DNA of 64,000 nucleotides from Corylus avellana (Eukaryota; Streptophyta; Magnoliopsida; Fagales; Betulaceae), in the NCBI RefSeq assembly GCF_901000735.1, contig NC_081549.1, positions 21,961,584 through 22,025,583 on the forward strand. Direction: 5' to 3'. Below are positions 31,236 to 42,600 of this stretch, piece by piece. Position 1 is the first letter of the stretch; every line of letters starts with the position of its first letter. Position numbers and translations under genes: made by a program. A model generated the notes under the pieces. The model saw nothing but the letters and a program-made list of their open reading frames with translations, made no database searches and was not told the origin of the DNA.

Positions 31236-33284
31236 ATGAGAATTCCACTATTTTCATGGCTTTTCTTTATGCCCATGATATGCTTACTTTCCTTCAGCTT
31301 CAGTATCTCTACGGTGCGCGGCCAATATTGCGGTGACGATCAACAATCCATGTTGCTCCAATTGAAGAATATCCTCGTATTTGACAATGCTTCATCCACA
31401 AAACTAGTGCACTGGAATCAAAGTGTCGATTGCTGTTCATGGGAAGGTGTAAGCTGCAGGGGCTCCCTAGTCTTAGGTCTCAACCTGGCCAACGAATCCA
31501 TCTCGGGTGACCTTCTCAATTCATACAATGACTTTAGCATTCAATATCTCCAGAACCTGAGTTTGGCTCATAACAAGTTGAAAACATTTCCTAGCTTCTT
31601 GATAAATCTGTATGAGTTATTTTTTCTGGACCTTTCAGACAACCAGATTCATGGAGAGATACCCAATTGGATCTGGGAACGTTATTTCCTTCAATCCTTG
31701 AATCTTTCTTATAACTATTTGGAGACTTTAGATTTGTCTTTACTCAGCATTTCTCGAGTGAACCTCCTAGACCTTAGCTTCAACCAGCTCCAAGGGAAAT
31801 TCTTAGCTTTCCCAGAACAAGCTCAATACTTGGATTTCTCAAGAAATAACTTCAGCTCTGTCATACCAGCTAGCATTGGCAACTTCCTTAGCAACACTTA
31901 TTTCTTCTCTCTTTCGAATAATAAATTCTATGGGAGTATTCCTAGATCAATATGCAATGCTACAAAGCTTATTGTTTTAGATTTATCTGATAATTTCTTG
32001 AGTGGCACAGTTCCTCAATGCTTATTTAAGCTGAGTGAGGTTGATCAAGAGATGTCAAAGCCAAGTTTAGGGGTGCTAAATCTAAGCAAAAACAACCTCA
32101 CCGGCACAATTTCTAATGTGTTTCCAAGTAATTGTGGCTTACAAACTTTAAGTCTCAATGGAAACCAACTAGAAGGAAAGCTACCGAAATCTCTTGCCAG
32201 ATGCACATCTTTAGATGTTTTAAACCTTGGGAACAACCACATCGAGGATGCCTTCCCATGTTACTTGAAGAATATATCCATGTTGCACATCCTTATTCTG
32301 CGATCTAACAAATTTTACGGGCCCATTGATTGTCGAGGGCTTAATGCCTCCTGGCCAAAGCTTCAAATTGTAGACCTCGCTGCAAACAATTTCACTGGTA
32401 AGTTTCCAATAAAATACTTTTCGGATTGGAAGGCAATAATAGATGATAAAATTGAGGTCAAATATGTGCTTAATCACCTCCACTTTGATCCAAGACAAGG
32501 TGTGCCCAAAGATGGTAACTTTTTTGAACTCGAGGTTGTTCTCAATCTTATGTCTGTGATAGACATTTATTATCAAGATGTGATAATTGTTACCATGAAA
32601 GGCCTAGAGGCAAAGCTAGTGAAGATCCTAACCATCTTCACAGCCCTCGACTTTTCATGTAACAATTTTGAGGGGCCAATACCAGGAGAAATCGGAGAAC
32701 TCAAATTGCTACTTATCCTCAACTTGTCTCATAATGCTTTCACGAGCCAAATCCCACAATCTTTGGGAAAATTGACTTATCTTGAGTCACTAGACTTGTC
32801 AAGCAACAAGTTTACCGGTGAGATTCCTGTCCAACTTGCAGATGGTCTAATTTTTTTGTCAGTTCTCAACTTTTCGTTCAATCAATTGGTGGGACAGATT
32901 CCACAGATCAAGCAATTTGCTACGTTCTCGGAAACTTCCTATGTAGGGAACAAAGGATTATGTGGCTTTCCTTTGAAAGAAAAATGCACACGTGAAAAGT
33001 CGGGATCGTCGTCTCCTCCAACATCTGAAGAATCTCATTCGAATTCTAGGAATGCAATTGACTGGAACTTCTTAAGTGTTGAATTGGGATTTGTTTTTGG
33101 TTTTGGGATTGTTATTGGGCCTCTTATGTTCTGGAAGAGATGGAGGATATCCTACTACAAACATGTTGATGACATTTTTTTCAAGATGTTTCCTCAGCAA
33201 TACGTTAGAATAGAAAATCGCCAAAGACGAGCACACATGAATCAAGGTCGACGAACACACAGAAATCAAGGACACAGGCATTAG
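31236..33284 (+). CDS. RLP-D: intact but shortened Ve1-like receptor-like protein (682 residues)
   Basis: The only complete, uninterrupted RLP frame in the window. Signal peptide (about 1-27), LRRNT_2 with W and DCCSWEGVSC, LRRs, island with YYQDVIIVTMKG, last LRRs up to [15 protein letters not shown], juxtamembrane Ser-rich spacer, transmembrane helix FVFGFGIVIGPLMFW with GxxxG spacing, and a basic tail with KRWR and repeated NQGR motifs. No kinase; by family knowledge it would work with SOBIR1 and BAK1 at the plasma membrane. Against RLP-F (1153 codons) about 458 residues (about 19 LRRs) are missing in one block. The text passes from LRR1 (SIQYLQNLSLAHN, near residue 108) directly to the KLKTFP repeat that is near residue 566 in RLP-F. 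The promoter module, TATA box, 5'UTR intron and 3' splice pair (33313-33385) are all kept, so it is the best candidate for an expressed gene. Its ligand is unknown. Confidence 0.9.
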   Translation: MRIPLFSWLFFMPMICLLSFSFSISTVRGQYCGDDQQSMLLQLKNILVFDNASSTKLVHWNQSVDCCSWEGVSCRGSLVLGLNLANESISGDLLNSYNDFSIQYLQNLSLAHNKLKTFPSFLINLYELFFLDLSDNQIHGEIPNWIWERYFLQSLNLSYNYLETLDLSLLSISRVNLLDLSFNQLQGKFLAFPEQAQYLDFSRNNFSSVIPASIGNFLSNTYFFSLSNNKFYGSIPRSICNATKLIVLDLSDNFLSGTVPQCLFKLSEVDQEMSKPSLGVLNLSKNNLTGTISNVFPSNCGLQTLSLNGNQLEGKLPKSLARCTSLDVLNLGNNHIEDAFPCYLKNISMLHILILRSNKFYGPIDCRGLNASWPKLQIVDLAANNFTGKFPIKYFSDWKAIIDDKIEVKYVLNHLHFDPRQGVPKDGNFFELEVVLNLMSVIDIYYQDVIIVTMKGLEAKLVKILTIFTALDFSCNNFEGPIPGEIGELKLLLILNLSHNAFTSQIPQSLGKLTYLESLDLSSNKFTGEIPVQLADGLIFLSVLNFSFNQLVGQIPQIKQFATFSETSYVGNKGLCGFPLKEKCTREKSGSSSPPTSEESHSNSRNAIDWNFLSVELGFVFGFGIVIGPLMFWKRWRISYYKHVDDIFFKMFPQQYVRIENRQRRAHMNQGRRTHRNQGHRH

Positions 33285-34606
33285 TGATAGATACGAGGAG
33301 CTTTGTAATCAGGTTTGACTCTTTCAAATGAAAAGAGAATATATATATTAGCTAGTGAAATACTTTTCTAATATTAGATTTGCAGGTGACTTATGCATGA
33401 GACGCTCATAGGATTGTGGAAACCACTAACTCATGCTGTCACACTTCCTTTGCTCGCTCATCCATCCAACGTGTAGTTCAGTTTTTGTATTTCACCGATC
33501 GAGTTGTATGCTTCTTCATAAAGATGATGTATTTCAGACACTTTGACATTTTCTTTTAAGTCCTCAAGTGTTCTTGAGAATCTTTATAGAAAAAAAGAAA
33601 AAGAAAAAAAAAAAGGTTGAGAGATCAAAATTAAGAATGCATCAATTATTGTTACAATTAATTCTTTTAGCGGAAAATTAAGAGAAACCATATTCTTACA
33701 CATAATCTCAAGTTGTGAACCATATATAATGTTCATCCCATAAAAGCCAATATGCAAGAATTTCTTCTTCACAAGCTAGCGGTGAGGATGGAGTTTGGAT
33801 TACATAAATTCCGAATATGCTCGATCATACATTGAGAATTTGAGAGCGTAGAAGATGTTAAATATGAACCTATTTTCATAGATAAGTAGCTTTAATTTTT
33901 GTTAATCCTTTAGAAATCAAACTAATCATGACTTAAATATGATAGAAATTGAATTATCGTGATAAATAATCATATAATTTATAAGAGGATACATGCAAGC
34001 AAGAAAAGTAAAATAATGATCATATAATTTGATGTTAATTGCTTGATTTGCGGGAAGTGCTGTTGGGTTGCATGATTGTCGTGAAGTCCTGCTTGAAAGT
34101 GGCTGATTGTGTATTCTAGTTTTACATGCTTGAATTTGAAAACAGTCTCAGACTTGAGTTGGTTTCAGATTGGAATAATTGAAATTTTGTAACGTACGTC
34201 AAAGTAATGGCGTAAGTTGTGGGAAAGTAGAATCGTAATGGTAAGCAGGTGTTGAGTGGGGAGACAAATGTTCTCTTAATTAATTCCAACTCATCATTCA
34301 TTAACAATAATTAACCATTAATTGCTTTTTGATTTACAAGTCAAGCAAACCGTAAACCCAACGCTCGATCAAGCCTCATCTTCTCCGTAAAGAAATAGAA
34401 AAGTCTATATGAAGCTTCTAGTGGTGATGAAAGAAGAATTAATCTTCATGATCCAAGAAAAAAAAGTCCATTAAATTAGTTATATTAATATTAGCTAATA
34501 ATATTTTAATGGATAGAGCTTCTAGAAATTCATATTGGCCTAATCTAAATAGGAACTATGGCACTTTTTAGACAAATTAGCTAACTAGCATGTGGCTATC
34601 CAATTT
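33285..34606. other. Downstream flank of RLP-D and unassigned intergenic sequence
   Basis: 33300-33860 is family-type 3' flank (CAGGTTTGAC donor, TTGCAGGTGACTTA acceptor, CATAAAGATGATG). Beyond 33860 I see no gene. A fragment of the promoter module (GTCAAGCAAACCGTAAACCC) lies at 34341-34360. Confidence 0.55.
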
Positions 34607-34721
34607 TTTTTTTTTTTTTTTTTTTTTTGGACATGTCCACCAAAGAGGGGGAGGGGAATTCGAACAAGTGACATCCGCTTCATTAGGTGTAGCCCTAACC
34701 GATTTAGCAACCTCTTGGAAA
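34607..34721 (-). mobile_element. tRNA-derived SINE with 18-bp target duplication
   Basis: The minus strand has an A-box-like region GTTGCTAAATCGGTTAGG, a B-box-like TTGTTCGAATTCC, GGTGGACATGTCC and a poly-A tail. It is flanked by CATGTGGCTATCCAATTT (34589-34606) and CATGTGGTTATCCAATTT (34722-34739), an 18-bp target duplication with one mismatch. It is a family member independent of 7150 and 29420. Confidence 0.8.
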
Positions 34722-34888
34722 CATGTGGTTATCCAATTTAGATTTATAATGAAAGACAATTCCTTGTAAAGCCCAAATAGTTTTTTTTTAGCTTTTTAAT
34801 GTGGGACAAAATGAAATACACAAACGAGGAAAAGTAAAAAATGTATGAGAGTGAAGAATAAAAACTTATTTTAATGAAATAATCAAAA

Positions 34889-35010
34889 CATTATTGTGGT
34901 TTTGGAAATGAAACAGGTTCTGAGTAATTAGCTTCAAACCAAAATCATGAGTCCCATATATATTGCTTTTAGAGAAGTCAAGCAAACCGTGAACCTCATG
35001 CGCTAGCTCC
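34889..35010 (+). promoter_or_regulatory. RLP promoter module fused to an LRR fragment (RLP-E)
   Basis: CATTATTGTGGTTTTGGAAA, then AACCAAAATCATGAG (the CGCG box is lost), then TAGAGAAGTCAAGCAAACCG with AGTCAA at 34976-34981. Only about 50 bp later the sequence becomes mid-gene LRR coding sequence, so the TATA region, 5'UTR and N-terminus have been deleted. Confidence 0.5.
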
Positions 35011-35037
35011 CCACGAGTTTTCTTAGCCGTCACATGC

Positions 35038-35393
35038 GCAAGGGTATGAGTGGGGCTTGGCGTTATCATCTTCAGTACTACCAAAGCTTAAGAGTGTTGA
35101 GCTTGTCAAATTGTCTTGTTTCAGGGCCTCTTGATTCCTCATTATTGAATCTTCAGTCCCTCTCAATTATTCGTCTGGATTATAACAATTTTTCTGCTTT
35201 AGTTCCAAAACTTTTTGCAGATTTCAAAAATTTGATGTCCTTCAGTCCTTGGATTTCACTTCTGCTAATTTGAATGGAAAATTTCCAACACTGCAAATGC
35301 TTGACTTATCAGGTAATAAACTACTTCAGGGTTCGTTGCCAGAATTTTCTTCGAATGGATCTTTTCGAACGTTGGTACTTAGAGAGAGAGAAA
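35038..35393 (+). pseudogene. RLP-E fragment 1: internal LRRs
   Basis: Starts at the sequence for GYEWG (about residue 210 of RLP-C) and continues through LSNCLVSGPLDSSLLNLQSL and KLFADFKNLMSF. There is a +1 shift at CTTAAGAGTG (paralogues CTTAGAGTG), a duplicated patch after GATGTCCTT, and the PEKIFQI codons are missing. At about 35394 it is joined directly to the 3'UTR acceptor region (AGATTTGCAGGTGACTTA). Confidence 0.8.
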
Positions 35394-36408
35394 TACTTTT
35401 CTTATATTAGATTTGCAGGTGACTTAAGAGTGCTCATGGAATGTGGAAGCCAAAGTAACTCATGCTAATTGGTGTCACACTTGCCTTGACAATTCACACA
35501 TGGGATGTCGAATTACACAATAGTGATCACTATTGTATATTAGTACTCGAATTTAAGTGTAAGATTTGTAATGTTACTCTATGCTCATTCATGCAATGTG
35601 TAATTCTAGTGGTTATGTAAAACGTTCACAATACCAAGTTCATTGGGATGCCACTTTTGTATCTCAGTGAACACGTAGGTATGTTTATATTTTATTTTTG
35701 TTTTTCATTGAGTTGTGTGCTTTTCTGACACTTTGACATTCTTGTGTCTCTTTTAAGTCCTCAAGTGTTCTTGAGGATCTTCATAGAAAAGAAGTTGAGA
35801 GATCTGAAGATTGCATTATTACAATTATTTCGGCCTAGAATTAAGAGAAACCATATTTCTACATTATAATCTCAAGTTTTGAACCATATATAATATTTGT
35901 TCATCCCGGCCCATAAAAGCCAAAAATTCTTCTACACAAGCGGTGAGGAGTTTAGATTAATGTATAAATTCCGAATATACTACCTAGCTACTTGTGTTTT
36001 CTCAAAATAAGCATATATATAATATTTATTTTTCTAAAAACACAACACAACCAACAATTTTATTAATTGGACCCCACATAAAACATATCCTAAAATGTGG
36101 ACTAAAAAAAAGTTTCTCAATTTCTGAATCATATAAAAACTCTCCCTTGAGCCGACTAAAATAAACCTTCTCTCCCAAATTAATGACTATATTAAATTTT
36201 GTTAATACTACGTTTTGAAATTGATTGTGACCATTTGTAAAATCAATATATAAAACGATGAACTATCTTATTTCTCAAAAAACGAAAATTAATAAGTTTT
36301 ATTTGATTACAGATAAAATATATATATATAGAAAATAAGTCAAACAGTACTTAGACAAACATACAGTTCATAAATTGGGAAATGAAAGAAAAACCATGGT
36401 TTACTTAA
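35394..36408 (+). repeat. Copy of the RLP-C downstream flank
   Basis: Collinear with 25380-26430 (AATTACACAATAGTGATCAC, CATCCCGGCC, GTCAAACAGTACTTAGACAA). It ends abruptly at TGGTTTACTTA/AATCACTATA, where RLP coding sequence resumes. Confidence 0.8.
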
Positions 36409-36977
36409 ATCACTATATATTCTCAACTTGTCGCATAATGCATTTATGGGTCAAATCCCCCCATCTCTTGGCAAATTGAGTCAGCTTGAGTCATTAGACT
36501 TATCAAACAATGAACTTATTGGTGAGATCCCTGCTCAACTTGCAAATGGTCTAATTTTTCTATCTATTCTCAACCTTTCGTTCAATCAATTGGTAGGACA
36601 GATTAAGCAATTTGCTACATTTTCGAAAACTTCCTACGAAGGGAACATAGGATTATGTGGCCTTCCGTTGAGAGAAAATGCACACACATGAAGAGTCAGG
36701 ATCATCACCTCCAGCATCTGAAGAAACTCATTCGAATTCTAGGAATGCTATTGATTGGAATTTCTCAAGTGTTGAATTGGGATTTGTTTTTTGCTTTGGA
36801 TTCGTTATTGGGCCTCTTATGTTTTGGAAGAGGTGGAGGATATGCTATTACAAACTTGTTGATGACATTTTTTTCAAGATGTTCCCTAAGCTTTATATTA
36901 GAATAGAAAATTACCGAAGACGAGCACATAAGAATCAAGGAAGGCGAGTACACAAGAATCAAGGACGGAGGCATTAG
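36409..36977 (+). pseudogene. RLP-E fragment 2: C-terminal LRRs, transmembrane helix and tail
   Basis: Matches the end of RLP-B ([20 protein letters not shown] onward) to the TAG at 36975-36977. A 9-bp deletion removes PQI (GQIKQFA for GQIPQIKQFA), and a net +1 change at 36672-36684 (AGAAAATGCACACACATG against AGAAAAATGCACACATG) shifts the frame before the acidic spacer and transmembrane helix. There is no start, and the upstream neighbour is a 3' flank copy, so it cannot be a gene by itself. Confidence 0.85.
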
Positions 36978-38187
36978 TGATAGATATGAGGAGCAATGCA
37001 GTTAGGTTTGACTCTCTTTTTTCAGTATTATTAATTTAAAAAAAAAAAAAAAAAAACTGTCCATGCAGTTGGATGTGAATGTTGTTTCAAGTGGTGTTTG
37101 TAATTATCAATCTATATATATTATTGAAATACGTTTCTGATATTAGATTTGTAGGTGACTTTATAAGAAGCTAGCCCAACGATGTGGAAGCAAAGCTGAC
37201 CCATGCTGTCACACCTGCCTTGATCACTATTATATGTTTGTATTCAACTTTTAGTATTAGATTTGTATTAAATAAAGCTATTTTTATATATAACTTGTTT
37301 TAAATTTTGTTAGTCCTATTCGTTCATCTAAAGTTCCATTCGAACTATATACGATAGATATTTATATCCCTGTTTATTTGCTCCACTGCATTGTTTGGAG
37401 AATGCATGGTCAAAATGACTAAACATAGAACACTAGAACTGGAGCTCTTGATTGGTTCTTTCAAAGCTTCAATCCAAAAGACCACAAAGCCTTTGAATCG
37501 AAGTGATCAAACAATAAAACTTACCAAAAAAAGAAAAAAAGAAAAAAAGTGAAACACTAAAGGAAAGCATATAGTTATTTAATCAGAACAACCTAATACT
37601 ACAAGCTCGGACCGTAATTAGGAACGTCTAGATGAACCGGTCTAGCTGTATTTAATTTTTTTAAGGGGGTAATTTTAATAATTTTTTTTTTAATTTTATA
37701 TAAAAAAAAAAGACTCTAAATATGCTAAAAGTTTTATTTTAACATTTTGTTTTTGGGAGGGATATGTCCTTGAATAAAACCTTGTAGTTCAATATTTTTC
37801 TAAAAATCCGATTTTTTAAATTAGTTTTGTTGTTGTTCTTTTTCCTTTTTTTCTCAAATATATATGTGGTGTTTGATCTTTGATCTTTCGTATTGATCCC
37901 ATATTGTATTCAAATAACAATTCAACCTCGACAGTACATTGTGGTTATCCCTTTTTTTTTTAAAAAAAAAAAAAATTTCTCAAAACTATTATCAAACTGA
38001 TCAATGGATAACCTTCTTCCGCGTTGAGTAGGATTTTTTTTGGATAGAAATTTATGAGGTGCAATTCTTCTCGTTTTAATTTGCAAAGAGGTCATTCTTT
38101 TAGTATCTTCTGGTTCTGGTTTTGCATGGACTCATTGGAAGACTTATTAATGCTAAATTTTATGCATATTTTATACTTATTTTATTG
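36978..38187. other. Downstream flank shared with RLP-B
   Basis: Collinear with 17829-19090, including the 3' splice-like ends, the CACTATTATATGTTTGTATT block and CAGAACAACCTAATACTACA. No gene. Confidence 0.7.
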
Positions 38188-38510
38188 ATGTCACGTTTTT
38201 TTTTTTTAAAAAAAAGGGAAAACATTGCATACTCATTTATTGATAAAAGGTCATAAGCAAGAGCTCTTACAAACAGAACAAAAAGCTTTGAAACAAGACA
38301 TAGCCGAAGCTAAAGTTACAGTCATCAACCAATCAGGTCAAACAAAGGCAATAACATTCGCTAACTCATGACTATTCATCAAGTTTAAGATCAGATCTGC
38401 ACCAAACAGAAACAATCCAATGCATAAGTAGTATTTATTCCTCGGCCTTGAGAGCAAAAAATTCCATGTCAAAACTCATTCTCCTCAACCTGACAGTTAT
38501 GATAAGTCAT
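38188..38510 (-). mobile_element. 3'-end fragment of a LINE-type element
   Basis: The paralogous site at 19090-19115 reads through (GTGACGTGTTTTAAATGTC). Here about 320 bp beginning with poly-T are inserted. On the minus strand the segment ends with TTATCAATAAATGAGTATGC and a poly-A tail, and starts with TTGACATGGAATTTTTTGCT. Poly-A and 5' truncation suggest a LINE insertion. A clear target duplication was not found. Confidence 0.5.
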
Positions 38511-38545
38511 GTTCTTTAAATATCATTTATATCAATCGCTTATAA

Positions 38546-38576
<31 letters not shown>

Positions 38577-39419
38577 ACATCACTTAAAACAAATCATGTC
38601 TAATTGTCAAGGATATAAAATAGGTATAAAAAGTAATATTAACTCAACCATTACTGTCCCCGAAAAAATGATACAACTACTTAGTTCTGAAAGTTCAAAC
38701 CAAAACGTGTTGGTGGCATTTTGAGAAGGCCAACGAAAAAACAAGAGAAATTATATATACCCTTCTCTACCTATCTCGTAATTTATGGTCTCTCTTTTTT
38801 TTTTAAAAAAAAAAACAAAAATATTCATACAATATTTAGAAAATAGCAAAAAAAAAAAAGAAAAAAGAAAAAAGAAATAAATGGCACTTGTAACAATGAA
38901 AAGTATTTTTAAGATTTGAGCATTCCATTCATACCGGACTTTGAACGCATGTCTAATAATTCTCGTTTTCACAGACAACAATATTCCTCATTGACTTTAC
39001 CTGGACTATTATTTTGTCTTGCTTAAGAGACTAAAACGACCTTGATTTAGCAATTACACTGTTAGGGAAAGAAAACCCATGGGCCATAAGGCTTCAGCGT
39101 TGGGTTTACGGTTTGCTTGCTTTTCAAAAAGCTCTATATCATAGACACGTTAACCAATTGGTGATAAAGCACAAAACCATTATTGTACTTGTGTCGACTA
39201 CTTTTGAAAATTGTGTAAAAGGAAATGTAAATGGAAGAATGAAGTCGACTGGTGGGTACCCTTTGAAGATACATTATTTCCAATTTCCATCGCTATTACC
39301 TTCTCATGCTTGCTATAACCTTTTTATACTGCTTTTTGACAAAGTCACGTTAAGATAAAGCAAACCAATTATTGTTGGCTATTACTGACTGGGTTAATTT
39401 TTACTGCTCTCTCCCTCCC
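38511..39419. other. Intergenic and upstream region of RLP-F
   Basis: From about 38885 the sequence is collinear with the upstream region of RLP-C (TTGAGCATTCCATTCATAC, CCATGGGCCATAAGGCTTCA, TTTTGACAAAGTCACGTTAA). The TATA box CTATATAAG is at 39420-39428. Confidence 0.6.
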
Positions 39420-39582
39420 CTATATAAGAAATACGATATACTTGGAGATTTAAATTACCATCATTGTTCGTTCCAGTTGAAGCAAAGCCTTCGCTACCTC
39501 TTATTTTTACACTTTCACAGTTTCCAAATCTCAGCGGTTTTCTGTCAGCCAACGGATATCAGCTACAGCCACAAAAAAAAAT

Positions 39583-39680
39583 GTAATCTACTCTTCGCTC
39601 TTACTCTCTTCAACCCATCACTAATTTCGTTAACTCTTTCTTCAACTCATTATATATTGTGTGGGTGTCTTTTGTTACAG
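39583..39680 (+). other. Predicted 5'UTR intron of RLP-F (98 bp)
   Basis: Same donor, acceptor and length as RLP-C; the ATG at 39687 follows six bases after the acceptor. Confidence 0.65.
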
Positions 39681-39686
39681 CTTCCA

Positions 39687-42600
39687 ATGAGAATTCCACT
39701 CTTTTCATGGCTTTTCTTGATGCTCATGATATGCTCACTTTCCATCGGCTTCTGTATCTCTGCCGTGTCTGGCCAATGCCTTGGCAATCAGCAATCCTTG
39801 CTGCTCCAATTGAAGAATAGCCTTATATTTGAAGGTGCTTCATCCACAAAACTAGTGCACCGGAATCAAAGTGTCGATTGCTGTTCATGGGCAGGTGTAA
39901 GCTGCAACGAGGGGCGTGTTATCGGTCTCGACCTGACCAATGAATCCATCTCTGGTGGACTTGATAATTCAAGCAGCCTCTTTGGTCTTCAATATCTCCA
40001 GCACTTGGGTTTGGCTTCTAACAACTTTTCTTCCGAGATTCCATCCCAATTTGACAAGCTCATGAACTTGAGGTATTTGAACCTATCATATACTTGTTTT
40101 ACGGGGCAGATTCCAATTGCAATTTCACACTTGACAAGGTTGGTTACTCTTGATTTATCTACTGATTACTTCAAATGCGAATCTCATTATTATTCATTGA
40201 AACTTGAGAGCCCAAATCTAAAAATGCTGGTTGAAAACCTTTCGGAGCTTATGGAACTTCATCTTGATCGTGTCAATATATCAGCACAGGGGTATGAGTG
40301 GGGCACTGCCTTATCATCTTCACTACCAAAGCTTAGAGTGTTGAGCTTAACAGATTGTCTTCTTTCGGGGCCTCTTGATTCCTCGTTAACAAATCTTCAG
40401 TCTCTCTCAATTATTCGTCTTGATGATAACGATTTTGATTCTCCAGTTCCAGAATCTTTTGCAGATTTCAAAAATTTGACATCCTTGATTCTCTCTTCTT
40501 GTGGGATGAGTGGAACTTTTCCAGAAAAGATCTTTCAGATTCCAACACTGGAAACGCTTGACTTATCAAGTAATTATCATCTTCAGGGTTCGTTGCCAGA
40601 ATTTCCTTCCAATGGATCTCTTCGGATGCTGGTTCTTTCTGGCACAAACTTTTCAGGGACATTGCCAAATTCTATTGGTAACCTGAAAATGTTGTCCTCA
40701 ATAGATCTTTCTGTTTGCAATTTCAATGGATCAATCCCAAAGTCAATGACAAGCCTCACACAATTGCTTTATTTGGACATGTCATCCAACAAGTTCGTCG
40801 AATCAATTCCATCATTCAACATGAGCAAGAGTTTGACCACAATAGACCTTTCCTATAATAATTTATCAGGTCAGATTACTTCCACTCGGTGGGAAGAACT
40901 TTTGAATCTAAAGGTTCTTGACTTGACGTACAATTCATTGAATGGAAGTATTCCAATTTCTTTGTTTTCCCTTCCATCATTGCAAGAACTAGGACTTCAC
41001 AACAACCAATTTTCTGGTCCACTCAATGAATTGCCGAACGTTTCTTCTTGTCTATTGGAAACCCTTGATTTGAGTCACAACAACTTGAATGGGTCAATAC
41101 CCATGTCTTTGTTTTTCCTTCCATCATTGTGGGAACTAACACTTAGCAACAATCGATTTTCGGGTCAACTCATTGAATTTCCAACTGTTTCTTCTTCCCT
41201 ATTGAGGTACCTTGATTTGAGTCACAACAACTTGGAAGGGCCAATACCTATGTCCATCTTTGAGATCCAAAGTCTTGGGAGTCTCTCACTCTCTTGGAAC
41301 AACTTTAGCGGCTCCTTGCAGCTTAATGTGATTATGACTATGAGAAGTCTTTAACTTCTTGATCTATCCCACAACAACTTAGGATTGGCTTCTAGCAAAT
41401 TGAAAACATATCCTCACTTCTTGATAAATCAATCCACATTATCAAGTCTAGATCTTTCAGACAACGAGATTCATGGAGAGATACCCAATTGGATCTGGGA
41501 ACTTCCTTATCTTAACTCATTAAATCTTTCTTATAACTATCTAGAGACTCTAGATTTTTCTTTACTTAACCTATCTTCTTTGACGTCCTTAGACCTTCGC
41601 TCCAACCAGCTCCAAGGGCAACTCTCAATTTTCCCAGAACATGCTAAATACTTGGATTTCTCAGGAAATAACTTCAGCTCTGTCATACCAGCTAATATTG
41701 GCAACTTCCTTACTGACACTTATTTCTTCTCTCTTTCGAATAATAAGTTCAATGGGAGTATTCCTAGATCAATATGCAACGCTACAGAGCTTGTTGTTCT
41801 AGATTTGTCTGATAATTTATTGAGTGGTACAATTCCTCAATGCTTATTTATGATGAGTGGGGAGCCCCAAAATCTTCATCTAACTCAGCTTTCACGGAAT
41901 CAAATAGTTCGAGAGAATCCGAATCAACAGGATCAAGGGATGTCGAATCAAGGTTTAGGGGTGCTGAATCTATACAGAAATAATCTCATTGGCACAATTC
42001 CTAATGTGTTTCCAAGCAATTGTGGCTTACAAACTTTAAATCTCAATGGAAACCAACTGGAAGGAAAGCTACCAAAATCTTTGGCCCAATGCACATCTTT
42101 GAAAGTTTTAGACCTTGGGAACAACCACATTGAGGATGCCTTCCCATGTTACTTGAAGAACATATCCATGTTACATGTCCTTGTTCTACGATCTAACAAA
42201 TTTTATGGGCCCATTGATTGTCGAGGGTTTAATGCCTCCTTGTCAGAGCTTCAAATTGTAGACATTGCTGCAAACAAGTTCACTGGTAAGCTTCCAATAA
42301 AATATTTTTCGGATTGGAAGGCAATATCAGGTGATATAATTGAGGTCGAATATGTGCTCAATCACGTCCGAGTTAGACAGCGTGGGCTTAATTTTTATTC
42401 CGCTACTCTAAGAAGTGGGATAGACATTTATTATCAAGATGTGATAACTGTTACCATGAAAGGCCAAGAGGCAAAGATAGTGAAGATCCTAAATATCTTC
42501 ACCTCCCTCGATTTCTCATGCAACAATTTTGACGGGCCTATACCTGGAGAAATAGGAGAACTCAAATCATTATATATTCTTAACTTGTCGCATAATGCTT

